Assembly (NCBI RefSeq): GCF_019049285.1
Contig: NZ_JAGMUL010000014.1
Location: forward strand, 240,299 to 304,298
DNA: 64,000 nt
Reading direction: 5' to 3'
DNA from: Streptomyces sp. AC550_RSS872
Lineage (GTDB): Bacteria > Actinomycetota > Actinomycetes > Streptomycetales > Streptomycetaceae
Shown here: one piece after another, positions 7,477-17,400 of the stretch
How positions within the stretch are numbered: position 1 is the first letter of the stretch
Layout of the letters: each line of letters begins with the position of its first letter
Notes under the pieces: model-generated
Database searches by the model: none
What the model was told of the DNA's origin: nothing
The model's input: the letters and a program-made list of their open reading frames with translations, nothing else
Translations under genes and position numbers: made by a program

Positions 7477-8875
7477 AGGTCAGCCCCAGCGCCGGCATCA
7501 GGTAGTAGAAGCCGAACACCGCCGCCACGACGTACATCGCCGCCGGCACCTCACGCCCCCGCCCGGCGGCCAGGCGCAGCACCGCGAAGGTGATGAAGCC
7601 CATGCCGATGCCGTTGGTGATCGAGTAGGTGAACGGCATCATCACCATCGTCACGAAGGCCGGGATCGCGACCGTGTAGTCGGCCCAGTCGATCTCCTTG
7701 ACGGAGTTCGCCATGATCAGGAAGCCGACCGCGAGCAGCGCCGGGGTGGCCGCCTGGGACGGGACCATCGTGGCGACCGGCGTCAGGAACAGCGCCACGC
7801 CGAACAGGGCGCCGGTGACGACGTTCGCGAAGCCGGTACGGGCGCCCTCGCCGACGCCGGCCGTGGACTCCACGAAGGCGGTGGTGGCCGAGGCGGAGCC
7901 GGCGCCGCCCGTGGCCACGGCGAGGCCGTCGACGAACAGGACCTTGTTGATGCCCGGCATCTGTCCCTGGGCGTCGGTCAGCTTCGCCTCGTCGCTGACG
8001 CCCATGATCGTGCCCATGGCGTCGAAGAAGCAGGAGAGGAGGACCGTGAAGACGAAGAGGGTGCCGGTCAGCGCGCCGACCTTGTCGAAGCCTCCGAACA
8101 GACTGACCTGGCCGAGCAGGCCGAAGTCGGGGCTGGCGACGGGGTTGCCGGGCCACTTCGGGGTCGTGAGCCCCCAGGACGGCACGTTCGCCACGGCCTC
8201 GATGACGACCGCGAGCACCGTCGTCGCGACGATCGAGATCAGGATCGCGCCGGAGACCTTGCGGACGATGAGCGCGAGGGTGAGCAGCGCGCCCAGGACG
8301 AAGACCAGGACGGGCCAGCCGTTGAGGTGACCGTCGCCGCCGAGCTGGAGGGGCACGGTCGTCTGGGCGACGTCCGGGATGCGGGAGACGAAGCCGGAGT
8401 CGACGAGGCCGATCAGCATGATGAACAGGCCGATACCGATGGAGATGGCCTTGCGCAGGCTGTAGGGCACGGCGTTCATGACGCGCTCGCGCAGCCCCGT
8501 GGCGACGAGCAGCATGACCACGAAGCCGGCCAGGACCACCATGCCCATGGCGTCCGGCCAGGACATGCGGGGCGCCAGCTGGAGCGCGACGACCGAGTTC
8601 ACGCCGAGTCCGGCGGCGAGCGCGATCGGTACGTTGCCGATGACGCCCATGAGGAGCGTGGTGAACGCCGCCGTCAGGGCCGTCGCCGTCACCAGCTGTC
8701 CGTTGTCCAGCTGGTGGCCGTACATGTCCTTCGCGCTGCCGAGGATGATCGGGTTCAGCACGATGATGTAGGCCATCGCGAAGAAGGTGGCGAAACCGCC
8801 GCGGATTTCCCGGGGCAGGGTGCTGCCCCGCTCCGAGATCTTGAAGTAGCGGTCGAGTGCGCCGTATGCGGGCAT
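7475..8875 (-). CDS. NCS2 family purine permease (AzgA/PbuG-like)
   Basis: A 466-residue polytopic membrane protein. It begins LDRYFKISERGSTLPREIRGG, the conserved start of the AzgA-like subgroup of nucleobase permeases, and carries FFDAMGTIMGVSDEAKL and SASATTAFVESTAGVGEGAR, which is the family signature with the substrate-binding Glu. It imports hypoxanthine, guanine or adenine by proton symport; which one cannot be told from sequence. The 150 bp upstream carries a 21-bp-spaced direct repeat that may be its operator. Confidence 0.92.
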   Translation of the reverse strand: MPAYGALDRYFKISERGSTLPREIRGGFATFFAMAYIIVLNPIILGSAKDMYGHQLDNGQLVTATALTAAFTTLLMGVIGNVPIALAAGLGVNSVVALQLAPRMSWPDAMGMVVLAGFVVMLLVATGLRERVMNAVPYSLRKAISIGIGLFIMLIGLVDSGFVSRIPDVAQTTVPLQLGGDGHLNGWPVLVFVLGALLTLALIVRKVSGAILISIVATTVLAVVIEAVANVPSWGLTTPKWPGNPVASPDFGLLGQVSLFGGFDKVGALTGTLFVFTVLLSCFFDAMGTIMGVSDEAKLTDAQGQMPGINKVLFVDGLAVATGGAGSASATTAFVESTAGVGEGARTGFANVVTGALFGVALFLTPVATMVPSQAATPALLAVGFLIMANSVKEIDWADYTVAIPAFVTMVMMPFTYSITNGIGMGFITFAVLRLAAGRGREVPAAMYVVAAVFGFYYLMPALGLT

Positions 8876-8974
8876 GCTTTTGGCTGTTCCTACGAAGAGA
8901 AGTGGTCAGGCATAAACCGTTTCAGTATGAACATATAGAGCCGAGAACGACGATCTCCGCGCGTAGATCCGCGC

Positions 8975-9013
8975 GGATCCGATCGCTTCGTATGTGGATC
9001 CGATCGCCTCGTA
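8975..9013. promoter_or_regulatory. Direct repeat GGATCCGATCGC(T/C)TCGTA, 21-bp period
   Basis: Two 18-bp copies start at 8975 and 8996, two helical turns apart, between the divergent purine permease and DUF2530 genes. The second copy runs into a TAAGCT box (9012-9017) that lies 7 nt before ATG 9025. This could be a regulator site acting on both genes; the regulator is unknown. Confidence 0.5.
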
Positions 9014-9024
9014 AGCTGTCCCCC

Positions 9025-9333
9025 ATGGCGAAGTGGACCCCCAAGCACGAGGCGCCGGAGCCCCTGGAGGGCCCCGTGGTCGCCACCATCACCGGCGGCA
9101 CGATCCTGTGGTTCGTCCTCTTCGTCGTCCAGCTCCCCTTCTACGGCTGGTTCGACGACCGCGACCTCACCTGGTGGGTGTGGACCTGTCTGGCCGGCGG
9201 CGGGCTGGGAATCATCGGCATCTGGTACGTCCGCCGACGCGACGCCGCGCTCAAGAGGGCGGCGGCGGAGAAGGAGCCGGACTCGGCGACGAAGCCGGAA
9301 ACCGAGCAGTCACCGGCACCGTCCTCCGACTGA
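9025..9333 (+). CDS. DUF2530 family membrane protein
   Basis: 102 residues with two transmembrane helices (ITGGTILWFVLFVVQLPF and TWWVWTCLAGGGLGIIGIW) and a charged Lys/Glu-rich tail. The sequence ILWFVLFVVQLPFYGWFDDRD matches the actinobacterial DUF2530 family; its function is unknown. The start at 9025 has no Shine-Dalgarno but lies 7 nt after TAAGCT, suggesting a leaderless mRNA. A small hairpin follows the stop. Confidence 0.8.
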   Translation: MAKWTPKHEAPEPLEGPVVATITGGTILWFVLFVVQLPFYGWFDDRDLTWWVWTCLAGGGLGIIGIWYVRRRDAALKRAAAEKEPDSATKPETEQSPAPSSD

Positions 9334-9334
9334 C

Positions 9335-9357
9335 CGTCGTACAACCCCGGTACGACG
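9335..9357 (+). terminator. Short hairpin after DUF2530
   Basis: CGTCGTAC and GTACGACG pair over a 7-nt loop directly after the stop (TGA 9331-9333). There is no U tract, as is usual for Streptomyces terminators. The stem is short, so confidence is modest. Confidence 0.4.
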
Positions 9358-9430
9358 CCCGTCCTCCCCAGGTCGGAACTTCCGTGCACTCAGCGGGTGA
9401 AGCCGTAGATCCGCACGTACCGTCGAATGC

Positions 9431-11827
9431 ATGACGCATGCCGACGCGGGCACCGAAGTGGACAACCCCGTGCACCCCGCCGCCACCCCGGTGGCGACGG
9501 GCGGGCTGACCGCCGCCGAGGTGGCCGAGCGGGTCGCGCGGGGACAGGTCAACGACGTACCGGTGCGCAGCAGCCGGTCGATGGCGGACATCGTCCGCGC
9601 CAACGTCTTCACCCGGTTCAACGCGATCATCGGCGTGCTCTGGGTGATCATGCTCTTCGTAGCGCCGATCCAGGACAGCCTGTTCGGGTTCGTGATCCTC
9701 GCCAACACCGGCATCGGGATCATCCAGGAGTGGCGGGCGAAGAAGACCCTCGACTCGCTCGCCGTGATCGGCGAGGCCCGGCCCACGGTGCGGCGGGACG
9801 GGGTCGCCGACGAGGTCGGTACCTCCGAGATCGTGCTGGACGACCTGATAGAGATCGGGCCGGGGGACAAGGCCGTCGTGGACGGGGTGTGCGTCGAGGC
9901 CGACGGGCTGGAGATCGACGAGTCGCTGCTCACCGGGGAGGCCGATCCGGTCGTCAAACGGCCCGGGGACCAGGTCCTCTCCGGCAGTTTCGTCGTCGCG
10001 GGAGGGGGCGCCTTCCAGGCCACCAAGGTCGGGCGCGAGGCCTACGCCGCCCAGCTCGCCGAGGAGGCCTCACGCTTCACCCTGGTCCACTCCGAGCTGC
10101 GCTCCGGCATCTCCACGATCCTCAAGTACGTGACATGGATGATGATCCCGGCCGCGACGGGCCTGATCATCACCCAGCTGGTCGCCAAGGACAACGAGCT
10201 CGACGACTCGATCGCCCGGACCGTCGGCGGCATCGTGCCCATGGTCCCGGAGGGCCTCGTGCTCCTCACCTCGGTCGCCTTCGCCATCGGCGTCATCCGG
10301 CTCGGCCGCAAGCAGTGCCTGGTGCAGGAACTCCCCGCCATCGAGGGCCTCGCCCGCGTCGACACCGTCTGCCTCGACAAGACGGGCACGCTCACCGAGG
10401 GCGGCATGGACGTCACCGAGCTGCGGCCGCTGGGCGGCAACGACGAGGACTACGTACGCAAGGTGCTCGGCGCCCTCGGCGAGTCCGACCCCCGCCCGAA
10501 CGCCTCCCTCCAGGCCATCATCGACGCCTACCCCGACGCCGAGGACTGGCGCTGCACCGAGTCCCTGCCCTTCTCCTCCGCCCGCAAGTACAGCGGCGCC
10601 ACCTTCAGCGAGGGCAACGGCGAGGCCGGCACCTGGCTGCTGGGCGCCCCCGACGTGCTGCTGCCCGCCGACGACCCGGCCCTGGCCGAAACCGATCGGC
10701 TGAACGAACAGGGCCTGCGCGTCCTGCTGCTCGCCCGCGCCGGCCGCGACCTCGACGATCCCGACGTGGCGGACGGCGCCAAGCCCGCCGCCCTCGTCGT
10801 ACTGGAACAACGGCTACGGCCCGACGCCGCCGACACCCTGCGCTACTTCGCCGAGCAGAACGTCCGCGCCAAGGTGATCTCCGGGGACAACGCCGTGTCC
10901 GTGGGCGCGGTCGCGACCAAGCTCGGGCTGACCGGGACGACGGTCGACGCGCGCCGGATCCCGCAGGACAAGGACGGGATGGCGACGGCACTCGACGACG
11001 GCACGGTGTTCGGGCGGGTCACCCCGCAGCAGAAGCGGGACATGGTCGGCGCGCTCCAGTCCCACGGGCACACCGTCGCCATGACCGGCGACGGCGTGAA
11101 CGACGTCCTCGCGCTGAAGGACGCCGACATCGGCGTGGCGATGGGCTCTGGCTCGGAGGCGACCCGGGCGGTCGCGCAGATCGTGCTGCTCAACAACAGC
11201 TTCGCGACGCTGCCGTCGGTGGTCGCGGAGGGCCGGCGGGTGATCGGCAACATCACGCGCGTGGCGACGCTGTTCCTGGTGAAGACCGTGTACTCGGTCC
11301 TGCTGGCGCTGATGGTCGTCTTCTGGCAGGTGGAGTACCCCTTCCTGCCCCGCCATCTGACCCTGCTCTCCACCCTCACCATCGGCGTCCCGGCCTTCTT
11401 CCTGGCCCTCGCCCCCAACAAGGAACGCGCGAAACCCCACTTCGTACGGCGGGTCATGCGGTACGCGATCCCGGGCGGGCTGGTGGCCGCGGTGGCGACG
11501 TTCGCGACGTATCTGACCGCCCGTCACCATTACACCGGCGAGGGCGCGTTGGACGCGGAGACCAGCGTCGCCACGCTGACGCTCTTCCTGATCTCGATGT
11601 GGGTGCTGGCCATCATCGCCCGCCCGTACACCTGGTGGCGGATCGCGCTGGTGGCCGCGATGGGGTTCGGGTTCCTGCTGGTGCTGGTGGTGCCGTGGCT
11701 ACAGGAGTTCTTCGCGCTGCGGCTCGTCGGGGCCACGATGCCGTGGATCGCGGTGGGGATAGCGGGCGTGGCGGCGGTCGCCCTGGAGTTGACCTGGAAG
11801 TGGGTCGACCGCCGTTTCCCGGCGTAG
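9431..11827 (+). CDS. HAD-IC family P-type cation-transporting ATPase
   Basis: A 798-residue P-type ATPase. LTGEADPVVK is the actuator loop, LDKTGTLTEGG holds the phosphorylated Asp at about 316, and GDGVNDVLALKDADIGVAMG (about residue 552) is the hinge. About ten helices flank these domains. The motif set and length fit the calcium/magnesium-transporting-like (P2/P3) subgroup common in actinomycetes; no heavy-metal-binding N-terminal domain is present, so copper or zinc export is unlikely. The ion is not determined. ATG 9431 lies 7 nt after TACCGT (9418-9423). Long frames in the other phases are GC-bias shadows of this gene. Confidence 0.93.
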   Translation: MTHADAGTEVDNPVHPAATPVATGGLTAAEVAERVARGQVNDVPVRSSRSMADIVRANVFTRFNAIIGVLWVIMLFVAPIQDSLFGFVILANTGIGIIQEWRAKKTLDSLAVIGEARPTVRRDGVADEVGTSEIVLDDLIEIGPGDKAVVDGVCVEADGLEIDESLLTGEADPVVKRPGDQVLSGSFVVAGGGAFQATKVGREAYAAQLAEEASRFTLVHSELRSGISTILKYVTWMMIPAATGLIITQLVAKDNELDDSIARTVGGIVPMVPEGLVLLTSVAFAIGVIRLGRKQCLVQELPAIEGLARVDTVCLDKTGTLTEGGMDVTELRPLGGNDEDYVRKVLGALGESDPRPNASLQAIIDAYPDAEDWRCTESLPFSSARKYSGATFSEGNGEAGTWLLGAPDVLLPADDPALAETDRLNEQGLRVLLLARAGRDLDDPDVADGAKPAALVVLEQRLRPDAADTLRYFAEQNVRAKVISGDNAVSVGAVATKLGLTGTTVDARRIPQDKDGMATALDDGTVFGRVTPQQKRDMVGALQSHGHTVAMTGDGVNDVLALKDADIGVAMGSGSEATRAVAQIVLLNNSFATLPSVVAEGRRVIGNITRVATLFLVKTVYSVLLALMVVFWQVEYPFLPRHLTLLSTLTIGVPAFFLALAPNKERAKPHFVRRVMRYAIPGGLVAAVATFATYLTARHHYTGEGALDAETSVATLTLFLISMWVLAIIARPYTWWRIALVAAMGFGFLLVLVVPWLQEFFALRLVGATMPWIAVGIAGVAAVALELTWKWVDRRFPA

Positions 11828-11875
11828 CCGCTGCGCTTGGCTTGGGCCGTTGAGCGTCGTGGGTCGCCGCGGGTG

Positions 11876-11945
11876 CGTTGTGGCTGGTCGCGCCCACGCG
11901 GCGGAGCCGCAAATCGCTACAGCCCCGCGCCCCTGAAGGGCGTTG
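11876..11945. repeat. Common Streptomyces intergenic repeat (GCGGCGGAGCCGC type)
   Basis: GTGGCTGGTCGCGCCCACGC, then GGCGGAGCCGC and CCCCGCGCCCCTGAAGGG. The same module occurs at about 28730, 35082, 41922-42246, 45700, 49945 and 63588. It sits between the convergent ATPase and secreted-protein genes. Confidence 0.8.
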
Positions 11946-11947
11946 CC

Positions 11948-12859
11948 CTACTGGACGTCTACGAAGTCGCCGGCAGCGGTGACCGCCGGGGTCGTGGTCG
12001 TGCCCGCGAAGGTGTAGCGGAAGTAGCCGTCCTGGGTCGCCTTGACCGTGGTCTTCAGCTCACCCGTCGCGTTGGTCTTGATGGTCCTGACCGTGGTGTA
12101 GGTGTCGCTGTTCTTCTTGCGGAACTGCAACTTCACCGGCTGGTTCGTGTAGCCGTGGTCCTTGTTGTCCTCCCAGTTGGCGCGGGAGAGCTTGCCGGTG
12201 ACCGTGATGGTCTTGCCCTTCTTCACGGGCTCCGGGGAGGCGTTGACCGTCAGCTTGGAGGACCGCTGCATCAGCGTGCTGCCGAGGCCGCTCTGGCTCT
12301 TGTAGCCGACCTTGGTGATGTCGAAGGTCTCGCCGTCGGGGTCCTGGCCGTTGAAGGCGGTGGCCTCGGCGGCGGCCCGCCAGGTCCCGGCGTCGGCGTT
12401 GATCAGCTCGTGGGCGCCCGGGTACACGTCGATGGTGCCCTTGCAGGTGGCGGTGGTCGCCGAGGTCGCGGTGCACTTGGCCGGCTTGTTGCCGTAGAGC
12501 ATGTTGTCCGGCGCGGTGGCGGAACCCCGGTAGATGAAGGGGTCGGTGACGAAGTCGGCGGCGGTGATCTTGACGTCCGCGCCGTGGGTCAGCGTGTACG
12601 TCACCGTGGTGGCGACGTGGCCGGTGGTGCCGACCTTGACCGCCTTGGCGATCTTGAAGTTGGAGAAGGAGACGTTCAGGGCGTACGGCTTGCCCGCCGC
12701 GGCCGGGGCCCGGTCGGACGCGGCGAGCGCGGCCTGGCGGACCTTCGCGACGTCCGCGCGGTAGGAGGCGGCGGTGTCGTCGGCCTGGGCGGCCGGCACG
12801 GCGAGGGCGGAGAGGGCCAGGGCGCCGGAGACGGCGGCCACGGTGGCTCTGATGCGCAT
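11948..12859 (-). CDS. Secreted protein with C-terminal beta-sandwich-like domain (paralogue A)
   Basis: 303 residues. A Sec signal peptide (MRIRATVAAVSGALALSALA, cleavage after AQA) leads a region with two cysteine-containing strands and a C-terminal ~110-residue domain starting RSSKLTVNASPEPVKKGKTI, with TVTGKLSRANW and KLQFRKKNSDTYTTVRTIKT. This domain recurs almost unchanged in the next gene (13107-13979). The fold looks like an immunoglobulin-like or bacterial adhesin sandwich; function is unknown. The start at 12859 was chosen for the signal peptide and a GGGGA site upstream. Confidence 0.82.
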   Translation of the reverse strand: MRIRATVAAVSGALALSALAVPAAQADDTAASYRADVAKVRQAALAASDRAPAAAGKPYALNVSFSNFKIAKAVKVGTTGHVATTVTYTLTHGADVKITAADFVTDPFIYRGSATAPDNMLYGNKPAKCTATSATTATCKGTIDVYPGAHELINADAGTWRAAAEATAFNGQDPDGETFDITKVGYKSQSGLGSTLMQRSSKLTVNASPEPVKKGKTITVTGKLSRANWEDNKDHGYTNQPVKLQFRKKNSDTYTTVRTIKTNATGELKTTVKATQDGYFRYTFAGTTTTPAVTAAGDFVDVQ

Positions 12860-13017
12860 GCGTTCCCCTGGTACGGAAAGGGGCCCCGCTGGTCGTCGTA
12901 GCCTGCGCTGCCGGTCACCTCGGGGCCCGGGTGATCGTGGGACCTGTTGGTCCACGTGGTCAGATAGGCGCCGGGCGTTGCCGGTTGTTCGGACCGGGCG
13001 GAATCTTTGTGAGCTTC

Positions 13018-13054
13018 GTCACGAACTCCCCTTCTGTCACAGGGAGTTCGTGAC
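13018..13054 (-). terminator. 13-bp perfect hairpin between the secreted paralogues
   Basis: GTCACGAACTCCC and GGGAGTTCGTGAC pair perfectly around an 11-nt loop, about 50 bp after the stop of the 13107-13979 gene and upstream of the 11948-12859 gene. It is most simply a terminator of the former without a U tract; an operator for the latter is the alternative. Confidence 0.65.
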
Positions 13055-13106
13055 GCGTGCCCTGTCTGCCTGTCGCTGTTCTGCTGCTGTCCTGACGCCC
13101 CGCCGG

Positions 13107-13979
13107 CTACTTCACGTCGACGAAGTCACCCGCGGCGTTGACCGCCGGGGTGGTCGAGGTGCCCGCGAAGGAGTAGCGGAAGTAGCCGTCCTGGGTGGCC
13201 TTGACCGTGGTCTTCAGGTCGCCCGTCGTGCTCGTCTTGATGGTCCTGACGGTGGTGTAGGTGCTGCTGTTCTTCTTGCGGAACTGGAGCTTCACCGGCT
13301 GGGCGGAGTAGCCGTTGTACGTGCCGCGGTCCCAGTTGGCGCGGGTCAGCTTGCCGGTGACCGTGATGGTCTTGCCCTTCTTCACGGGCTCCGGGGAGGC
13401 GTTGACCGTGAGCTTGGACGCGCGCTGGACCTTGGCCGTCTTGTAGGCCTCGCGGATCACGTAGTCGCCGTCGTTGCCGGCGGCCGCGGCCCACACCTTC
13501 CAGGTGCCGGCCAGGATGTTGCCGTAGATGTTCTCGTTCGGGTCGGCGATCAGCGTGATCTTGCACGTGGCAGTGGTGGCACTGGAGTTGGTGCAGGTGC
13601 CGATCTGCTCGTCGTCCAGGTTCGACGGCACGATGGCGCCGTCGGCGTTCTCGGAACTCGGGCCGTGCCAGAGCATGGCGAACGCGTCGTGGATGCCCTT
13701 CGGGTCGGTGGCCGTCACCGAGACCGTGAAGGCCTTCTTCTGCGTGGTGCCGACGACGATGTTCTTACCACCGTTGACGGTGACAGCAGTGATCTTGGTG
13801 TCGCCCTCGGCCTCGTCGGCCGCGGCGGCGAACGGGGTGCTCTTCGCCGCCCCCGCCTTTGCCGAAGAGGACGCCAGAGAGGCGAGGTCCGGGTGACTGT
13901 CCGCCTGCGCAGCCGGAACGGCGAGGCCAGTCAGGGCCAGTGCGCCGGTGACGATGGCGACAGAGGCACGAACGCGCAT
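13107..13979 (-). CDS. Secreted protein with C-terminal beta-sandwich-like domain (paralogue B)
   Basis: 290 residues. The signal peptide MRVRASVAIVTGALALTGLA ends at AQA. The middle (about 50-170) differs from paralogue A, but the last ~110 residues (RASKLTVNASPEPVKKGKTI to AAGDFVDVK) are near-identical, so the pair arose by duplication or by domain shuffling. The central region contains a Cys pair (TCTNSSATTATCK) that is also seen in A (CTATSATTATCK). Unknown function, likely an extracellular or wall-associated protein. The start at 13979 follows a purine-rich stretch. Confidence 0.82.
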   Translation of the reverse strand: MRVRASVAIVTGALALTGLAVPAAQADSHPDLASLASSSAKAGAAKSTPFAAAADEAEGDTKITAVTVNGGKNIVVGTTQKKAFTVSVTATDPKGIHDAFAMLWHGPSSENADGAIVPSNLDDEQIGTCTNSSATTATCKITLIADPNENIYGNILAGTWKVWAAAAGNDGDYVIREAYKTAKVQRASKLTVNASPEPVKKGKTITVTGKLTRANWDRGTYNGYSAQPVKLQFRKKNSSTYTTVRTIKTSTTGDLKTTVKATQDGYFRYSFAGTSTTPAVNAAGDFVDVK

Positions 13980-14170
13980 GTGTGTTCCCCACGTGGAGAT
14001 GGGGCCCCTCCGCCGGTCGCGCACAGTGGCTCGTGGGACGGAACGGGACCCAAGTGGTCAGAGAGTCTGTTGACCCACGTGATGAGATTCGCGGCACATG
14101 CGAAAGGTTGTACATGTCGTGAGAAATTTGTGCGGGAAATTTCAAGATCACAGTTCAGGTAGGTGAAGTC

Positions 14171-14407
14171 ATGGGACTCCGACTCCCTCTCGTCCGCTAT
14201 CGCAAGGACGAGGAATGGCCCGACTCGATCACGGATGTCACCGCGGTCGGCGCGGAGGCCTTCGGCGAACTCCTCGGGATGCCGCCGGAGCAGCTGGCCG
14301 ACGTGTATCCGCTGACGCGGGAACACGCCGAGCGTGTCCGGCAGCTGACCGGGATCACGCTCGACCTGGAGACGTACGACTACTTCCTGGAAACCGAGGC
14401 GGACTGA
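14171..14407 (+). CDS. Conserved hypothetical 78-aa protein
   Basis: A small acidic soluble protein: MGLRLPLVRYRKDEEWPDSI, then FGELLGMPPEQLADVYPLTR and LTGITLDLETYDYFLE. It has no membrane segment and no motif I can name. ATG 14171 follows AGGTAGGTGA. It is divergent from the secreted paralogue B and convergent with the large sacsin-like gene. A pair of GAAATTT words (14123 and 14136) lies in its promoter region. Confidence 0.65.
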   Translation: MGLRLPLVRYRKDEEWPDSITDVTAVGAEAFGELLGMPPEQLADVYPLTREHAERVRQLTGITLDLETYDYFLETEAD

Positions 14408-14422
14408 CCGTTCACGGGAACG

Positions 14423-17400
14423 TCAGTCGAACCACCGGTCCCGCGCCAGCTCCGCCGTGCGTGACGGATCCTCCAACAACGCCGCCACCTCGAACCGCCG
14501 CGGCCACTGCCCCGCCGCCCAGGCGAGCCCGGCCGCTACCCCCTCCAGGGTGGAGGCGTGCAGCACCCCGTCGTCCGTGAGCCGCCAGTCGATCTCCACA
14601 CCGTCGACGACGAGTTCCTCGTGCTCGACGTACGACTGCGGGGTCCGCGGCCCGAGCAGGATCCGTACCGGCTCCGGCACGTCGTGCTCGGTGCCCTCGC
14701 TCGTCACCTCGCCGGTGACGGACTCGCTCAGCCGCCGCACCTGGAACAGCTCGGCCAGCTCGGCGGCCCGGGCCGGCCGTACCGGAAGCAGAGGCACGCC
14801 CTCGGTGAAGGGCAGCAGATCGGGCGAGTCGACGACCACCGCGTCGGCCGCGTCCACGACCTCGACCCGCCCGTCGATGACGGCTCGCAGCTCGTCCGGC
14901 AGGGTCACCTGCTCGGGGTCCAGGTCGGCCAAGGCGCCGTACAGGGCGTGCAGTTGGGCGGAGGTGACGGGGCGGTCGGGGTCGGCGAGGCGGTCGAGGA
15001 GTTCGGCGGCGCCGCCCGGCTCGTCGAGCAGCGCGGCGACGGAGGTGCGCACGCCGAGGGCCCGCAGCACCTGCTCGTCGTCGAAGCCGGTGGCGTCGGC
15101 CTCGTCGTACAGGCCGCGCAGGAGCGGGTCGCCGCCGGAGGCGAGGAGCCCGGCCGGGCGGCGGCCGTCCAGCACCGGGTTGCCCCGCAGCCACCAGGCC
15201 GTGTACGGCCGTACGACCTCGTGCGTGCCGTCGGGCAGCAGGATGCGGACCTGCTGGGTCAGCGCGTCCCGCAGGGGCGGCTGGGCGAGCAGGGCGAGGG
15301 CCTGCGGCCACTTGTCGTCGTCGACCAGGTCCAGATCGCGTACGGCGATCAGCTCGGTCGCGACGGGCGGTACGGGCGTGTCCGGGACACGGTCGAGGAT
15401 GTCCTCGCACCAGACGTCGACCGCGTCCAGCAGACCGGCGTCGTCGGGCTCGGCGAAGTCCCCTTCACGGGGCTCCAGTTCATCCGGGTCGAGGACGACG
15501 TCCGTGGCCCGGACCAGGGCGAAGTTGGCGAGGACGCCACAGGCGGCGAGCGGCTGCTCGCCCCACTTGTCGGCCAGTTCGGCGTCGACGGTGGCGAGTT
15601 CGTCCTCCCGCATGACCTGGGCGAAGGGGCTGCCGGGGAGGACCAGCTCACCGGCCGGCGCCGGCTCACCCTCCTCGTCGGGCAGCGCGAGTGCGCCGAG
15701 CCACGGCTCGTCACCGGGCTCAAGGCCCGCGTCCCGCACCAGCGCGAGCACCGTGTCGGCCAGTTCCTCGGCGTCCGGCGCGTCCTCCTCCCAGCTGACG
15801 CCACCGTCGTCGTCCAGGGAGGCGGCGACGGCGGCACGCACCTGGGGCGTGGTGAGGACCGCGCGGGGCGTGGCCGGCAGGGCGCCGAGCTTCTCCAGGA
15901 GCGGGTGCGCGGCGTCCGGGTGGGCGACCTTGAGACCGAGACGGGTGAGGATCTCCGGGTCGACGGGGGCACCGTCGGAGGTCGGGAGCAGGACCTGTCG
16001 CGGCCCGATGGTGGTGCGCCCGTCGGCCAGCGGCACCGGCAGTCCGGACAGCCGGTCCGGGTCGACGCCGGCGAGGCTGTCGTAGAGCCGTCGCCACCAG
16101 CCCGGCTCCTTCTCCAGTCCGGCGAGGCGGTCGATCGCGTCGGTGAGCGGGACCCGGGCGACGCCCAACGTCCGCAACTCCACGCGCCGTTCGAGCCCGG
16201 CGGGCAGCAGGGTCGGCAGCACCTCGGCCAGCACGCGCACGGTGTCGGCGCCCGCGCCCTCCACGACCTCGGCCTCGCGGGGGCTGAGGGACTCGGGCAG
16301 CTCGGACTCGTGCTCGAGCGCTTCGCCCACCGGCTGGGAAAGGCCCTGGTGGGCGGGCGGCAGGAAGGAGGTCCGGGGCAGCCGCTCCAGGACGGCCTGG
16401 CGCAGGGCGCCGTCCAGTTCGCCCTTGCCGAGCGGCCCGGGCACGAGGCCGATGATGCCCTCGCTCACCGGGCGCCAGTCGGCGAGGAGTTCGGCGTACG
16501 CGTCCGCCGCGCGCTGCACGAGGAAGTCGGTGAGCGGACCGGGGGCGGCGTGGCGGCGCGTGGTGTCCAGGGGGAAGGAGGCAATGAGAAGCGCGGGGAC
16601 ACCGAGGGGTTCGTCGCTGGGTGTGGGCGCGTGGACGACGGGGGCGGTGCGGGGCCGGGCCGGGGTGCTGTCGGCGGCGTTGACGGGGACGGCCCAGGTG
16701 AGCGACCAGTGGGGCCGCAACCGCTCCTCCACCGGCCGGTCGGCGAGAAGCTCGGGGGTGAGCGGGCCGGAGGCGGCGGCCGTACGCCAGTGGGTGACGC
16801 CGTCGACGCCGTCGCGGGAGTCCTCCACGACCGTGAAGGGCCCGTCGGTCCGGCGCCGCAGCGTGCGCGGCTCGGCGTCGCCGACCTCGATCACGACCTC
16901 CTCGAGCCCGGGCAGGGCGAGGAGCAGCGCGTCGTCGACGGTGTGCAGCAGCCGCTCGGCGAGGTCGGCGGCCGCGGTGTCGCGCAGCGGGAGGATCACG
17001 GCGGTGTCGTACGGGTCCGGGGCGGTGCCCTCGGCGGCGAACGGCAACCGGAGCACGGGCACATGGCCGTCCCGGCGCCGGATCTCGTCACCCAGCCCCG
17101 GGCTGTGCCGCGCGGTCTCCTGGGCCAGCTCCCGGGCCTCGGCCAGGGACCACCGCACACCGCCGTGCCGGCCGACGACGGCGGGCTCGTCGGTGACGGA
17201 CAGAACGGCGGCGAACCCGACGCCGAAGCGGCCGACGGTGGCCGTGTCCCGCTTGGCGGAGGCGCGCAGGGTGGAAAGCGACTCGACTCCGGCCGCGTCC
17301 AGCGGCGCCCCGGTGTTGGCGGCGACGAGAACACCCTCACGGAGGGTCAGCCGAAGGCGGCCGGCCACCCCTGCCCTGGCGGCGGCATCGGCGGCGTTCT

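Noticed and set aside
9427..11853. Second long frame over the P-type ATPase
   Set aside because: Arg/Gly-rich GC shadow without motifs; the true frame has DKTGT and GDGVND.
13018..13054. Small RNA from the strong hairpin between secreted paralogues
   Set aside because: No promoter is evident on either side; a terminator explains it more simply.
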